Origin: Actinomyces mediterranea
Lineage (GTDB): Bacteria > Actinomycetota > Actinomycetes > Actinomycetales > Actinomycetaceae
Assembly: GCF_900155595.1 (NCBI RefSeq)
Contig: NZ_FTPB01000004.1
Location: forward strand, 868,001 to 932,000
DNA length: 64,000 bases
Direction of reading: 5' to 3'
Both the position numbers and the translations under genes were made by a program. Positions 8,432 through 17,813 of the stretch are shown one piece after another (position 1 is the first letter of the stretch; each line of letters starts with the position of its first letter). The notes beneath the pieces were generated by a model, which saw only the letters and a list, made by a program, of their open reading frames with translations, searched no databases and was not told the DNA's origin.

Positions 8432-10351
8432 TTACAGGTTGAGCTGGATGTGCCGCCCGGGCACCGCCTCGATGAGCTCGCGCGTGTAGTCCTGAATCGG
8501 ATTGGCGAAGAGCTCATCCGTCGTGTTCTGCTCGACGAGCTTGCCCTTCTCCATGACGACCACGTCGTCGGCGATCTGACGGACGACCGCCAAGTCGTGG
8601 GTGATGAACAGGTAGGACAGCCCCAGCTGCGCCTGCAGGTCGTTGAGCAGGTAGAGGATCTGATTCTGGACGAGAACGTCGAGGGCCGACACCGCCTCGT
8701 CGAGAACGATGACCTCGGGGTTGAGGGCGAGGGCGCGGGCCACCGCGACTCGTTGCCGCTGCCCACCCGACAGCTCATTGGGGTAGCGTCGCATTGCAGA
8801 GCGGGGCAGGGCCACCATGTCGAGCAGTTCGGACACGCGCTTGATGCGCAGCCTCTTGGGGTGGAATTCCTTCTTCTCCTGCGCACTCAGCTCGCGACCG
8901 GCCTTCCTCGCATCGACGAGAGTCCGGATCCACTCCTCCGGTTCGCGTCCGGTCCGCTTTGCCCGCGCAAACTCCTGCTCGGCGTAGGCGAAGGTACCGT
9001 ATCCGTGGACGCGCAGGGGCTCTTCGACGACTCGGAAGATGGAGAACATCGGGTCGAGGGAGCCGTAGGGGTTCTGGAAGACCGCCTGGAGGCGGCGCCG
9101 AAGGGCGAAGAGTTCCTTATCCGACAGCATGGACGTGTCCTGGCCGTCGAAGAAGACCCTTCCCGAGGTCGGGTGGAGCAGGTGGAGCACCATATTCGCA
9201 GCCGTCGACTTGCCCGAACCGGATTCGCCGACGACGGCGAGGGTGGTTCCCCGACGCAAGGCGAAGGAGACGTCGTCAACGGCGAGGAGCTTCTTCGCCT
9301 CGCCTTTCGACCCGCGGATGTCGAACTCCTTGGTGAGGTGCTCGACGCGGACGATCTCCTCTGTCGAGGTCGATCCGTATCCTGCACCCGTGAGTTCTTC
9401 GTCGGTCACTTGGATGCCCCGGGCGTGGGCGGACTCGATGCGCGCGGATGCGAGCGACGGGGCCGCTGAGACGAGGCGCTTCGTGTACGGGTGCTGGGGG
9501 CGCTGGAGGATCTCCAGGGCGGGGCCTGATTCGACGATGCGGCCGCGGTGCATGACGACGAGCTGCTCGGCGCGCTCGGCGGCCAAGCCGAGGTCGTGGG
9601 TGATGAAGAGGACGGCCGTACCCAGATCGTGGGTGAGGGTGTCGAGGTGGTCAAGGATGCGGCGCTGAACCGTCACGTCGAGTGCGGAGGTCGGCTCGTC
9701 TGCGATGAGGAGCTTGGGACGGGCCGCCATGCCGATGGCGATGAGGACGCGCTGGCGCATGCCGCCGGAGAACTCGTGGGGGAACTGCTTGGCGCGGCGC
9801 TGTGCATCCGGCAGGCCCGCCTCTTCGAGCAGTTCGGATACGCGCGCACCGACGTCGGATCCGGGGACGATGTTGTTGGCGACGAGTGCCTCCTTGACCT
9901 GCGTGCCGATGCGCAGCACGGGGTTGAGGTTCGTCATCGGGTCTTGCGGGACGAGGCCGATGCCGGAACCCCTCAGGCGCACCCATTCTTTCGTCGTCAG
10001 GTGCGTAATGTCTTCGCCGTCGAATTCGATGGAGCCCGCTGTCACCTGTCCGGTGCCGGGCAGCAGGCCGATGACGGCGGCGGCGGTCGTCGACTTTCCC
10101 GAGCCGGACTCGCCGACGATGGCGACGGTCTGTCCGGGGTAGATCGTGAGGTTGGCTCCGCGCACTGCGGGGACGACGCCCGTCGATGTCGTGAATGTGA
10201 CTTCGAGGTCGGTGATCTTCAGCAGCGGATTCTGGTCGTCCGGGTGGACGTCCTCGACCGGGGCGGGGGCGTCCTCGCCGCCGAGGACTGCGCGGGTGAC
10301 GGCCTCTTCGAGGGCGTCCTCGTTCAGTGGGAGATTGTTCTGCTCATTCAC
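8432..10351 (-). CDS. oppDF: Oligopeptide ABC transporter, fused two-domain ATP-binding protein (OppD-OppF)
   Basis: 639 residues with two complete nucleotide-binding domains in one chain. The first has Walker A GESGSGKST and signature FSGGMRQRVLIAIGMA. The second has GESGSGKST, signature LSGGQRQRVAVARAL and Walker B VIVLDEAVSALD. Each half carries OppD/OppF-like peptide-importer features. Fused OppDF proteins occur in several actinobacteria. The linker before the second NBD is about 40 residues, and the second NBD has a charged insertion (RAKRTGREPEEW) not normally found in OppF. The start overlaps the oppC stop by 4 nt. Confidence 0.93.
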   Translation of the reverse strand: MNEQNNLPLNEDALEEAVTRAVLGGEDAPAPVEDVHPDDQNPLLKITDLEVTFTTSTGVVPAVRGANLTIYPGQTVAIVGESGSGKSTTAAAVIGLLPGTGQVTAGSIEFDGEDITHLTTKEWVRLRGSGIGLVPQDPMTNLNPVLRIGTQVKEALVANNIVPGSDVGARVSELLEEAGLPDAQRRAKQFPHEFSGGMRQRVLIAIGMAARPKLLIADEPTSALDVTVQRRILDHLDTLTHDLGTAVLFITHDLGLAAERAEQLVVMHRGRIVESGPALEILQRPQHPYTKRLVSAAPSLASARIESAHARGIQVTDEELTGAGYGSTSTEEIVRVEHLTKEFDIRGSKGEAKKLLAVDDVSFALRRGTTLAVVGESGSGKSTAANMVLHLLHPTSGRVFFDGQDTSMLSDKELFALRRRLQAVFQNPYGSLDPMFSIFRVVEEPLRVHGYGTFAYAEQEFARAKRTGREPEEWIRTLVDARKAGRELSAQEKKEFHPKRLRIKRVSELLDMVALPRSAMRRYPNELSGGQRQRVAVARALALNPEVIVLDEAVSALDVLVQNQILYLLNDLQAQLGLSYLFITHDLAVVRQIADDVVVMEKGKLVEQNTTDELFANPIQDYTRELIEAVPGRHIQLNL

Positions 10352-11316
10352 TTGCGTGCCTTCGGGTCGAGGGCGTCGCGCACCGCGTCGCCCATCATGA
10401 TGAAGCTGAGGACGGTGAGGGCGAGGGCGAGCGCCGGGTAGAAGAGGACCATCGGGTTGGTGCGCAACGAGGCCTGCGCCGCCGAGATATCGGCGCCCCA
10501 GGACACGATCGTCGGGGGCAGGCCGATGCCCATGAAGGACAGGGACGCTTCGGAGACGATGAAGGTGCCGAGTGCGACCGTCGCGTAGACGATGATCGGG
10601 GCCATTGAATTGGGGATGATGTGGCTGAGCAGGATGCGCGCCTTGGAGGCTCCCGTTGCTCGCGCCGCGGTCACGAATTCCTCATTCTTCGCGGTCATGA
10701 CGGCACCGCGGGTGATGCGGGCGATCTGAGTCCACCCGAAGCATGACAGGACGAGGATGACCATCCAGATATTGCGGCCCTCCTTGAACATCTGCATGAA
10801 GACGATCGCGGCGAGGAGCAGCGGAATCGCGAAGAAGATATCGGTGATGCGCGACAGGAGGGCGTCGAACCAACCGCCGAAGTAGCCTGCGACGGCGCCG
10901 ATGACGCCGCCGATGATGACGACGGCGATAGTGGTGAGGACGCCGACGGACACGGATGCGCGTGCGCCGTAGATGACGCGCGCATAAATGTCGCAGCCCT
11001 GGCGGTTGAACCCGAAGGGGTGTCCCTCGGCGGGGCCCTTGAGGGAGTTCGTCAATTCGCAGAACCTGGGGTCCTGGGCGGTGAACACGCCGGGGAAGAC
11101 TGAGATCGCGATGGCGACCAGGATGATGACGAGGGCGACCCAGAAGATGGGGCGCCTACGCAGCCTCTTCCACGCCTCTCCCCATACTGATGAGGGCGCT
11201 GACTCGTCGGCGACGGCGTCGACTGCGCCGAGGCCGGTCTCATCGATGTCTGAGACGTAGTGGCGCTGTCCTGCGCGGGTGCGTTCGATGCGTGCGGAAG
11301 GAATGTAATCACTCAT
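10348..11316 (-). CDS. oppC: Oligopeptide ABC transporter permease OppC
   Basis: 322 residues from the ATG at 11316, which overlaps the oppB stop. After a ~60-residue cytoplasmic N-terminus come the first membrane segment (FWVALVIILVAIAISVFPGV) and the OppC-type core. The core includes YGARASVSVGVLTTIAVVIIGGVIG and the EAA loop AARATGASKARILLSHIIPN. It ends with the typical GDAVRDALDPKARK. It pairs with OppB to form the peptide channel. Confidence 0.93.
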   Translation of the reverse strand: MSDYIPSARIERTRAGQRHYVSDIDETGLGAVDAVADESAPSSVWGEAWKRLRRRPIFWVALVIILVAIAISVFPGVFTAQDPRFCELTNSLKGPAEGHPFGFNRQGCDIYARVIYGARASVSVGVLTTIAVVIIGGVIGAVAGYFGGWFDALLSRITDIFFAIPLLLAAIVFMQMFKEGRNIWMVILVLSCFGWTQIARITRGAVMTAKNEEFVTAARATGASKARILLSHIIPNSMAPIIVYATVALGTFIVSEASLSFMGIGLPPTIVSWGADISAAQASLRTNPMVLFYPALALALTVLSFIMMGDAVRDALDPKARK

Positions 11317-12235
11317 AGCGGATCCTCGGGTCGAGCACGGCGTACAGCAGGTCAACGATGAGGTTGGCGATGATGTACACGAGCACCAGGACAGTGGTGA
11401 CGGAGACGACGGTGGCTGGTTCGCCCTTGGTGATGGCCTGCCACAGGGTGCCGCCGACACCGGAGATATTGAAGATTCCTTCGGTGATGATGGCGCCGCC
11501 CATGAGGGCGCCGAGGTCGCCGCCGAGGAAGGTCGCCACGGGGATGAGGGAGTTGCGCAGGATGTGGCGGGTCATGACCTGTCCATTGGACAGGCCCTTG
11601 GCGCGGGCGGTGCGCACATAGTCGGCGGAGACGTTCTCGGACACGGATTGGCGGGTGAGGCGGATGACGTAGGCGAGGGAGACGCCGCCCAGCACGATCG
11701 CCGGCATGGTGAGGGACTGGATCGAGACATTGACGCCGACTGTCGTGGGGAACACTCCGAGTTTGACGCCGAGGATGAATTGGAGGACGAAGCCGAGGAC
11801 GAAGGTCGGAACCGAGATGAGCAGGAGGGACAGGACAAGGATTGTCGAGTCGAAGAAGCCTCCCCTGCGAACGCCTGCGATGACGCCGGCGACGATGCCG
11901 AGGAATGCTTCGATTGCGAGGGCGTAGAGGGCGAGGCGGATGGTGATCGGGAAGGCGTGCGCCATCACCTCGGTGACGGGGCGTCCCGAGAAGGTGGTGC
12001 CGAAGTCGAGGGTGACGACGCCTTTGAGGTAGAGCAGGTACTGCATCCAGAAGGGCTTGTCCAAGTTGTACTTGGCCGCGATTTCGGCATAAGCGGCTTC
12101 GGTGAGGCCCCGGTCTCCACCGAGGGCTGCGACGGGGTCACCCGGCATGAGGTACACCATCGCGAAGATCAGGAACGTGGCTCCGAAGAAGACCGGTATG
12201 GTCTGTAGAAGCCGCCGTCCGATGTAGCGCAGCAT
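11309..12235 (-). CDS. oppB: Oligopeptide ABC transporter permease OppB
   Basis: 308 residues from the ATG at 12235, preceded by AAGGA at suitable distance. It begins MLRYIGRRLLQTIPVFFGATFLIFAMVYLMPGDP, the canonical OppB/DppB N-terminus, and has the EAA-like loop TARAKGLSNGQVMTRHILRN. Its 3' end overlaps oppC by 8 nt. It is separated from oppA by a terminator hairpin, so the permeases and ATPase may be made at lower level than the binding protein. Confidence 0.93.
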   Translation of the reverse strand: MLRYIGRRLLQTIPVFFGATFLIFAMVYLMPGDPVAALGGDRGLTEAAYAEIAAKYNLDKPFWMQYLLYLKGVVTLDFGTTFSGRPVTEVMAHAFPITIRLALYALAIEAFLGIVAGVIAGVRRGGFFDSTILVLSLLLISVPTFVLGFVLQFILGVKLGVFPTTVGVNVSIQSLTMPAIVLGGVSLAYVIRLTRQSVSENVSADYVRTARAKGLSNGQVMTRHILRNSLIPVATFLGGDLGALMGGAIITEGIFNISGVGGTLWQAITKGEPATVVSVTTVLVLVYIIANLIVDLLYAVLDPRIRYE

Positions 12236-12413
12236 GGACAGTCCTTCGAGAATCGGAACGGGAGGAGTCTCCCGCATCTGGAGTATTCAGAGCCACAGAG
12301 CTCTGACAGTGGGCGCGCATGAGCGCAGCGGCACTTCCGGCATCATAGGGTAAAAAGACGGCAAACGGGATATCGTGCGCCTGAGTTCTTCACCGTCAGG
12401 GCGCACCATCAGT

Positions 12414-12457
12414 GAAAACACGCCGGTGGCGGATGGGCTGCACCCATCCGCCACCGG
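12414..12457 (-). terminator. Intrinsic (attenuating) terminator between oppA and oppB
   Basis: A perfect 15-bp inverted repeat (12423-12437 with 12443-12457, loop CTGCA). In the direction of the opp operon it is followed by GCGTGTTTTC, so it works as a partial terminator downstream of oppA. Such hairpins between the binding-protein gene and the permease genes usually limit readthrough. Confidence 0.8.
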
Positions 12458-12502
12458 GATGTGTCGCACTGTCTGCGTCACCGCTTCGACTCAGTCGTCG
12501 AA

Positions 12503-14116
12503 TCACTCGGCCTTGGTGATGGCCTGGTATTCCGGGACGGACTTCCAGTTGAACACCACATTCGAGACCTTCTCGGACCAACCGCCGTTGACATTGGCGT
12601 ACCACAGCGGGACGACCGGAAGTTCCTTGAAGAGGATCTCCTGGGCCTTGTCGAGAATCTTCGCGCTCTCCTCGGGCGAGGTTGCAGCAGCGGCCTGCGT
12701 CATGAGGGAATCGAACTCGGGGTTCGAGTAGTCGGTGTCATTCGAGCCCGCACCGGTCTGATAGAGCGGGGCGAGGAAGTTGTACTTGCCCGGGTAGTCG
12801 GCCTGCCATCCGGTGCGGAAGGCAGTGGTGATGGTGCGGTTCGTGATCTCGTCCCGCAGGGACTTGAATTCCGGGTAGGGGTTGCCGACCGCTTCAATGC
12901 CGAGCGCGTTCTTGATCGAGTTGGTCGTCGCGTCCACCCACGCCTGGTGACCGCCATCGGAGTTGTAGGCGATCTGGAAAGTGCCGGACCACGGCGAAAT
13001 GGCATCGGCCTGCGCCCACAGTTCCTTCGCCTTGTCGGGGTTGTAGGTCAGAACCTCGGAACCGGGGACGTGGTCGTTGAAGCCGGGGAGGACCGGGGAG
13101 GTGAAGTCCTTCGCGGGTGTGCGGGTGCCGCCGAAGATCGTCTCGGTGATGGTCTCGCGGTCGATTGCGTAGGACAGTGCCTGGCGACGGAGGTTGCCCT
13201 CTTCACCGGAGAAATGCTCGAGGGTCGCCGGGATCGCGAAGGATTGGAAGATCGCCGCGGCCTGGTTGACTGAGCGACCGGATAGTTCCTGCTCATAGGT
13301 GGCAAAAGCGGAATCCGGGATCGCGTCGAGGATATCGAGGTTGCCGGATAGCAGATCCTGGTAGGCGGCATCCTGCGAGGAGTAGAAGATAATGGTGACG
13401 CCACCGTTCTTCGCGACGTTATCGCCCTTGTACTCGGGGTTCGGGATCAGCTTGATCTGAGTGTTGTGCTCCCAGCCGCCCTCGGCGACCATGTAGGGGC
13501 CATTGCCGACGGGCTTCTCGCCGCCGGTCTTCGGATCGGCGAGAGTCGAATCCGGGAGGGCGAAGTATGCGGAGTAGCCGAGACGATCCGCCCAGTCGGG
13601 GGTCGTCTCCTTCAGCGCCATCGTAAAGGTGTAGTCATCAACGACCTCGAGACCGGTGAGATCACCGGCGCCCTCGTCATCAGAGCCGACGATCGGCTGG
13701 TAGAAGTTGACGGCAAGCGCGGCCGCCTTGGCGCCCGCCTTCCACGCCTCGACGAAGTTCTTGGCCTTGACCTCGGTGCCATCGGAGAATGTCACGCCCT
13801 TCTTGAGCGTGGCGGTCCACACGGTGTAGTCCTCATTCGGTTTGATGGACTCTGCGACGCCCATCTTCGTATTGCCTTTGGCGTCGTAGTACACGAGGCC
13901 CTCGAAGATGAGGTCGAGGATCTTGCCGCCGCCGGTCTCATTCGTATTCGCGGGGATGAGCGGGTTCTGGGGCTCAGAGCCGTTGGCCGTGATGACAGCC
14001 GTCGACGAAGTCGCAGTGCTGCCGGAGGAAGCGGTGCCACCGGTGCCGCCGGAGCATGCGGCGAGGCCGAGTGCCAGGACGGCCGGTACGACCAGCCAAG
14101 TCCTCTTGAGGTTCAT
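12503..14116 (-). CDS. oppA: Oligopeptide-binding lipoprotein OppA (SBP family 5)
   Basis: 537 residues. The signal peptide ends with the lipobox LAAC, followed by a Gly/Ser/Thr-rich linker. The mature protein has the family 5 features TANGSEPQNPLIPANTNETGGGKILDLIFEGLVYYDAKG and WTATLKKGVTFSDGTEVKAKNFV, and ends WSEKVSNVVFNWKSVPEYQAI. It captures peptides outside the membrane for OppBC. First gene of the minus-strand opp operon. The upstream region is AT-rich with a candidate promoter. Confidence 0.93.
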   Translation of the reverse strand: MNLKRTWLVVPAVLALGLAACSGGTGGTASSGSTATSSTAVITANGSEPQNPLIPANTNETGGGKILDLIFEGLVYYDAKGNTKMGVAESIKPNEDYTVWTATLKKGVTFSDGTEVKAKNFVEAWKAGAKAAALAVNFYQPIVGSDDEGAGDLTGLEVVDDYTFTMALKETTPDWADRLGYSAYFALPDSTLADPKTGGEKPVGNGPYMVAEGGWEHNTQIKLIPNPEYKGDNVAKNGGVTIIFYSSQDAAYQDLLSGNLDILDAIPDSAFATYEQELSGRSVNQAAAIFQSFAIPATLEHFSGEEGNLRRQALSYAIDRETITETIFGGTRTPAKDFTSPVLPGFNDHVPGSEVLTYNPDKAKELWAQADAISPWSGTFQIAYNSDGGHQAWVDATTNSIKNALGIEAVGNPYPEFKSLRDEITNRTITTAFRTGWQADYPGKYNFLAPLYQTGAGSNDTDYSNPEFDSLMTQAAAATSPEESAKILDKAQEILFKELPVVPLWYANVNGGWSEKVSNVVFNWKSVPEYQAITKAE

Positions 14117-14225
14117 GAATGACTCCTCTTTAGTTGATGGATTCGTCCTGCGCCATCATGGCCGCAAGATATGCGTGCGAGCATAACGGGAATCACCGAG
14201 CATTTCTTTCCTTGTCCGTCACGTG

Positions 14226-14254
14226 TACGTTGCTATTCGGTTACAAAATGTCAA
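14226..14254 (-). promoter_or_regulatory. Candidate oppA promoter (TTGACA -35)
   Basis: On the minus strand a perfect TTGACA lies at 14254-14249 in an AT-rich stretch between oppA and the HNH gene. With 17-nt spacing the -10 would be AACGTA, which is a weak match. I am confident of the -35 only. Confidence 0.35.
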
Positions 14255-14300
14255 GAAACCTATATAAACGGCAAAATAATCGTCATGTGACATGTGGATG

Positions 14301-15035
14301 CTACTCACAGGACGCGAGGACCTTGATCATCGCATCGCGTTCGGCCTCGGTAATGGACAAACCCCATTGCGTCTTCACGGAAATCTGCCGCTTGACGTAC
14401 TCGCAGTGGAACCCGGTGTTCTCCGGGAGCCATGCATCGGCAGAGGCGGCTTCCTTGTCCTGATTCGCCTGACCGTTGACGGCGAGTAGATTCGATTGGT
14501 CGTTCGCGAATCGTTGACGCGTCGCCGTGTCCCACGCCCAGGCACCCGACTTCCACGCATCGGCAAGGGCGACGACATGATCGATCTGGACGAGGCCGGA
14601 GGTGTTCTGTCCGCGCTGAAACTCGATAATCGTCCCCGTGTACGGCTCTGCGAGGGTTCCCGACAGGACCACGCATCCATGTGTTCCCTCTTTGAATGTC
14701 GGGCGGGCCAAGTCGCGCGCGAGGACATCATTGCGGGTGTCGCAGCCGTTGTGGTCCTCATCCGCCCAGGTTTGACCGAAGGCCTGGCGATCATATCGGG
14801 GGATCTGGTCCTCATCCCGAGCAGTGCGGATGGGAAGGGTCTCCAATTGATGCGATTCTTCAGAATCGGGGAGGGAACGCGCGTGCGGGCGAGTTCCAGG
14901 AATAGGGATTTGCGCCCGAGCTGTATCGATCGCGACACGGAAGGCGGGGCTTAGCGCCCAGGCGATGATGAGGAGGATCACCAGCGCGACGATCCCATCG
15001 CCGATGTCGACTCCCCGACGTCGCTTGCGCCCCAC
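14301..15035 (-). CDS. Secreted/membrane-anchored HNH endonuclease (DUF1524-type)
   Basis: 244 residues. One N-terminal hydrophobic segment (DGIVALVILLIIAWALSPAF) acts as an anchor or signal. The catalytic region has GLVQIDHVVALADAWKSGA, the DHVV core of the DUF1524/GmrSD-like His-Me nuclease, then QSNLLAVNGQANQDKEAASADAWLPEN and a Cys near the C-terminus. Such extracytoplasmic nucleases are common in Gram-positive bacteria and may process extracellular DNA. It is transcribed toward oppA. Confidence 0.87.
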   Translation of the reverse strand: MGRKRRRGVDIGDGIVALVILLIIAWALSPAFRVAIDTARAQIPIPGTRPHARSLPDSEESHQLETLPIRTARDEDQIPRYDRQAFGQTWADEDHNGCDTRNDVLARDLARPTFKEGTHGCVVLSGTLAEPYTGTIIEFQRGQNTSGLVQIDHVVALADAWKSGAWAWDTATRQRFANDQSNLLAVNGQANQDKEAASADAWLPENTGFHCEYVKRQISVKTQWGLSITEAERDAMIKVLASCE

Positions 15036-15165
15036 TGCTGCTCCCTCCCCCTCAGGCGGTCCCCACGGCCGACATGCCGGATGGTCGCACTCACGACCAC
15101 TCGGCCATTGTCGATCACCCCGTGCTCATTTGCATGCGCCGAGCAGTCGTCCTGTGGATAAGTTC

Positions 15166-16149
15166 TCAGTGGCTCCGAATGATGCGGATCATCTCCCGCA
15201 CCGCGCTCTTCGCCTCGGGGGTGGGGAACAGGGGGTACACATGCGGCAGCGCCCGGCCGACGTGGAGGCACTCCTCGACGCCCGCAGCGCGGAGCCCATC
15301 ATGAAGCGCCTGTACATCGGGGAACAGCACCTCGTAGGCGCCGACGAAGGAGGTGACCCTCGTGCCCGGCGCGCTCAGCGGCGACAGGTCCGCATTGATC
15401 GGCGATAGATGCCAGTCGTCGTACGCGGTCGTCCCCGCCCAACCGCGGGCGAACACTGCGAGGGTCGGTCGGCCCAGCCACGGGTCGAGCGCCTCATACT
15501 CCGGAATCCGAGGATTCGTGCAGGTCAGATCGACCCACGGGGAGATGAGGATCAACTCGTCGGGGATCGTCACGCCCGCCTCGGCGGCTTCGAGTGCGAG
15601 GGCGAGGGCGAAGCCCCCGCCGGCGCTGTCCCCCATGAGGATGATCCGCGCACCCGGGTTCTCATCAAGGACCTTCGCGTACAGGCGGAACACCTCGCTA
15701 TGCGCCTGTTCCCACGTGAATCCGGGTGCGAGAGGGTAGGCGGGGGCGTAGATGCGGGCATCGGTGTCGGCACTCAGGGATTCGAGGAGCTTGCCGTGCG
15801 CAGCGGACATGGGGTAGGTGTAGCCGCCTCCGTGCAGAAAGACGATCACCGTCGACGCCGGTGGAGGGTCTCCCAGAACGGCCACCGGCATGTCGCCGAA
15901 TAGCCGGGCGATCCCCGGCTTTCGCAATGAACGGGGCAGGCTCGCACCGAAAGAGGGCGCTAATACAACCGCCATACGGGGGATGAGGCGGTCCTTGCGC
16001 ATGGCGTGCGACGCCGCGCGCAGCAGTCCGTCACATGCGCTCGCCCTGAGCGACCTTCCCCACCGCGACCTCGAGTAGAGCGAACAGGCTGCGCCTCCCG
16101 CGCCAATGAGGACTCCGAGAGCCGCTGCCCCAAGGACTTTCTTCATCAT
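15166..16149 (-). CDS. Alpha/beta hydrolase, hormone-sensitive-lipase-like esterase
   Basis: 327 residues. The oxyanion-hole motif HGGGYTYP and the nucleophile elbow GDSAGGG mark the HSL/family IV esterases. The N-terminus (MMKKVLGAAALGVLIGAGGAACSLYSRSRW) is a hydrophobic anchor whose GAAC could serve as a lipobox. Start supported by a Shine-Dalgarno (GAAGGA). Substrate unknown; short-chain esters are usual for the family. The last ~130 bp may carry the promoter of the downstream HNH gene. Confidence 0.88.
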   Translation of the reverse strand: MMKKVLGAAALGVLIGAGGAACSLYSRSRWGRSLRASACDGLLRAASHAMRKDRLIPRMAVVLAPSFGASLPRSLRKPGIARLFGDMPVAVLGDPPPASTVIVFLHGGGYTYPMSAAHGKLLESLSADTDARIYAPAYPLAPGFTWEQAHSEVFRLYAKVLDENPGARIILMGDSAGGGFALALALEAAEAGVTIPDELILISPWVDLTCTNPRIPEYEALDPWLGRPTLAVFARGWAGTTAYDDWHLSPINADLSPLSAPGTRVTSFVGAYEVLFPDVQALHDGLRAAGVEECLHVGRALPHVYPLFPTPEAKSAVREMIRIIRSH

Positions 16150-16225
16150 CGTTCCTTCGCCGGTCTACGACAGAATACCGGCCCGCCCCCTTCAGGCACG
16201 TCGCACTGAGCGCTCACGCAGGAGG

Positions 16226-17728
16226 TCAGACCCGGCCGCTGCGCGAGAGCCACCACCGTCTGACGGCGTAGATCGCGACGATGATGACGGTGAGAGCCGT
16301 CATCGCGATGAGTTGGCGGCGCGCCACCGGATCCCACGCCATGAGGCCGCCCACTCCCGCGAGGGAGGCGAGGACGACCCAGTCGAGCCACGGCCACCCC
16401 GGCATCATGACGCGGTCGATGCCCTCCGCATCGAGGCGGGGACGAAGGCGGATGTGCGACACGACGATGAACACCCACGCGACGAGGAGGACCATGCCGA
16501 TCGCATTGATGAGGATCCCGAGGAGCACTTCGGGCAGATACCAGTTGAGGGCGACCGAGACGAGGGCGAGGGCGATCGACACGGACACTGCGCGTCTCGG
16601 CGTGCGTCCTCGGGCGATGTCTCCGACGGCCCCCTCCTCGTCCACGATCTCCGATACGCGGTGCCCGCCCTCGTCAGTCGAAAGGCGCGCCGCAGGTGCG
16701 GCGGAGCCGAGCAACCATGTCCAGCCCATGCCGCGCGCCGACAATGAGTACGCCATGCGCGAGGACGCGAAGACGATGGCGCTGAATGCGCTGATCAGCG
16801 CGACGAAGACGACCGCTTCCATGATGACGCCGACGGCGGGGACGCCCGCCATGGTGAGTACCGCGGCAAAGGGGGACTGCCTCATCTGCTCGGAGTCCCA
16901 GGGCAGCAGGCACACGAGGAGAACGACGGAACCGACGTAGAAGACGAGGATGCGGCCGATCACCGAACGGATCGCGCGGCTCATCGCCTCACGGGCGTCC
17001 TCAGCCTCGGCGGCTGCGATCGTCACCGTCTCGATGCCCCCGAAGGAGGTGATGATGGCGAGCAGCCCGACTGCGACTCCGGACATCCCCGTCGGCATGA
17101 GCCCGCCGTGTCCGAGGAGATTATCGGCGATGGAGCCCGCTCTGCCGGGAATGACGCTCGTCACGAGGCCGATCGCGATGATCATGAACACGATGATCGC
17201 TGTGACTTTGATTCCGGCGAGCCAGGCCTCGACCTCGCCGAAGTCTCCCGCCGCCATGAGGTTGATGCCCCCGAAGACGATCACAATGACGAGGGCGACG
17301 CTCCACTGCGGAACACCGGGGAACCATCCGGTGAAGATCCTCGCGGCGCCGGTGATCTCCATGCCGAGGACGAGGATCAGCATGAACCAGTAGAGCCATC
17401 CGACGGTGAAACCCGCCCACCTGCCGATGCCGACCTCGGCATAGGTCGAGAAGGAGCCCGTGGAGGGCAGGGCGCTGGCGATCTCTGCGAGCGCGTACAT
17501 CACCGAGACCGCGACGAATGCGGCGAGGATGTAGCTGATGAGCACTGCGGGCCCCGCTTGGGCAATCGCCTCCCCCGTGCCGAGGAAGAAGCCCGCCCCG
17601 ATGGCGCTGCCGAGCGCCATCATCGACAGGTGCCTGGTTGTGAAGCGGCGCGGTTGCGCGTTCCCTGCTGCGTGCCCGGAGGTGGTGGGCTGTGATGCGG
17701 CAGGCACGGTTCGACTGGTCGTCACCAT
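16226..17728 (-). CDS. Amino acid permease, APC superfamily (AAT-type)
   Basis: 500 residues with about 12 membrane segments. It opens FTTRHLSMMALGSAIGAGFFLGTGEAIAQAGPAVLISYIL, the TM1/TM2 signature of AAT-family permeases (GABA, aromatic, proline or asparagine type), with the helix-breaking GSAIGAG. A cytoplasmic insertion of roughly 45 residues (AAPAARLSTDEGGHRVSEIVDEEGAVGDIARGRTPRR) lies between TM8 and TM9. The ATG at 17728 has AAAGG 5 nt upstream. Substrate not assignable. Confidence 0.88.
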   Translation of the reverse strand: MVTTSRTVPAASQPTTSGHAAGNAQPRRFTTRHLSMMALGSAIGAGFFLGTGEAIAQAGPAVLISYILAAFVAVSVMYALAEIASALPSTGSFSTYAEVGIGRWAGFTVGWLYWFMLILVLGMEITGAARIFTGWFPGVPQWSVALVIVIVFGGINLMAAGDFGEVEAWLAGIKVTAIIVFMIIAIGLVTSVIPGRAGSIADNLLGHGGLMPTGMSGVAVGLLAIITSFGGIETVTIAAAEAEDAREAMSRAIRSVIGRILVFYVGSVVLLVCLLPWDSEQMRQSPFAAVLTMAGVPAVGVIMEAVVFVALISAFSAIVFASSRMAYSLSARGMGWTWLLGSAAPAARLSTDEGGHRVSEIVDEEGAVGDIARGRTPRRAVSVSIALALVSVALNWYLPEVLLGILINAIGMVLLVAWVFIVVSHIRLRPRLDAEGIDRVMMPGWPWLDWVVLASLAGVGGLMAWDPVARRQLIAMTALTVIIVAIYAVRRWWLSRSGRV

Positions 17729-17813
17729 ATGCCTTTCGTCATGCGCGGCCCTCCCGGCGGGGTGGTTCGGGGTGGCGCGTCAGTGAGCGTGAGATGAATA
17801 GTGAGAACACTAC

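Noticed and set aside
8218-8886. 5' extension of the Memo frame to 8886
   Set aside because: It overlaps the real oppDF gene on the same strand in another frame and has Ser/Arg-rich shadow composition. The Memo family start fits 8217.
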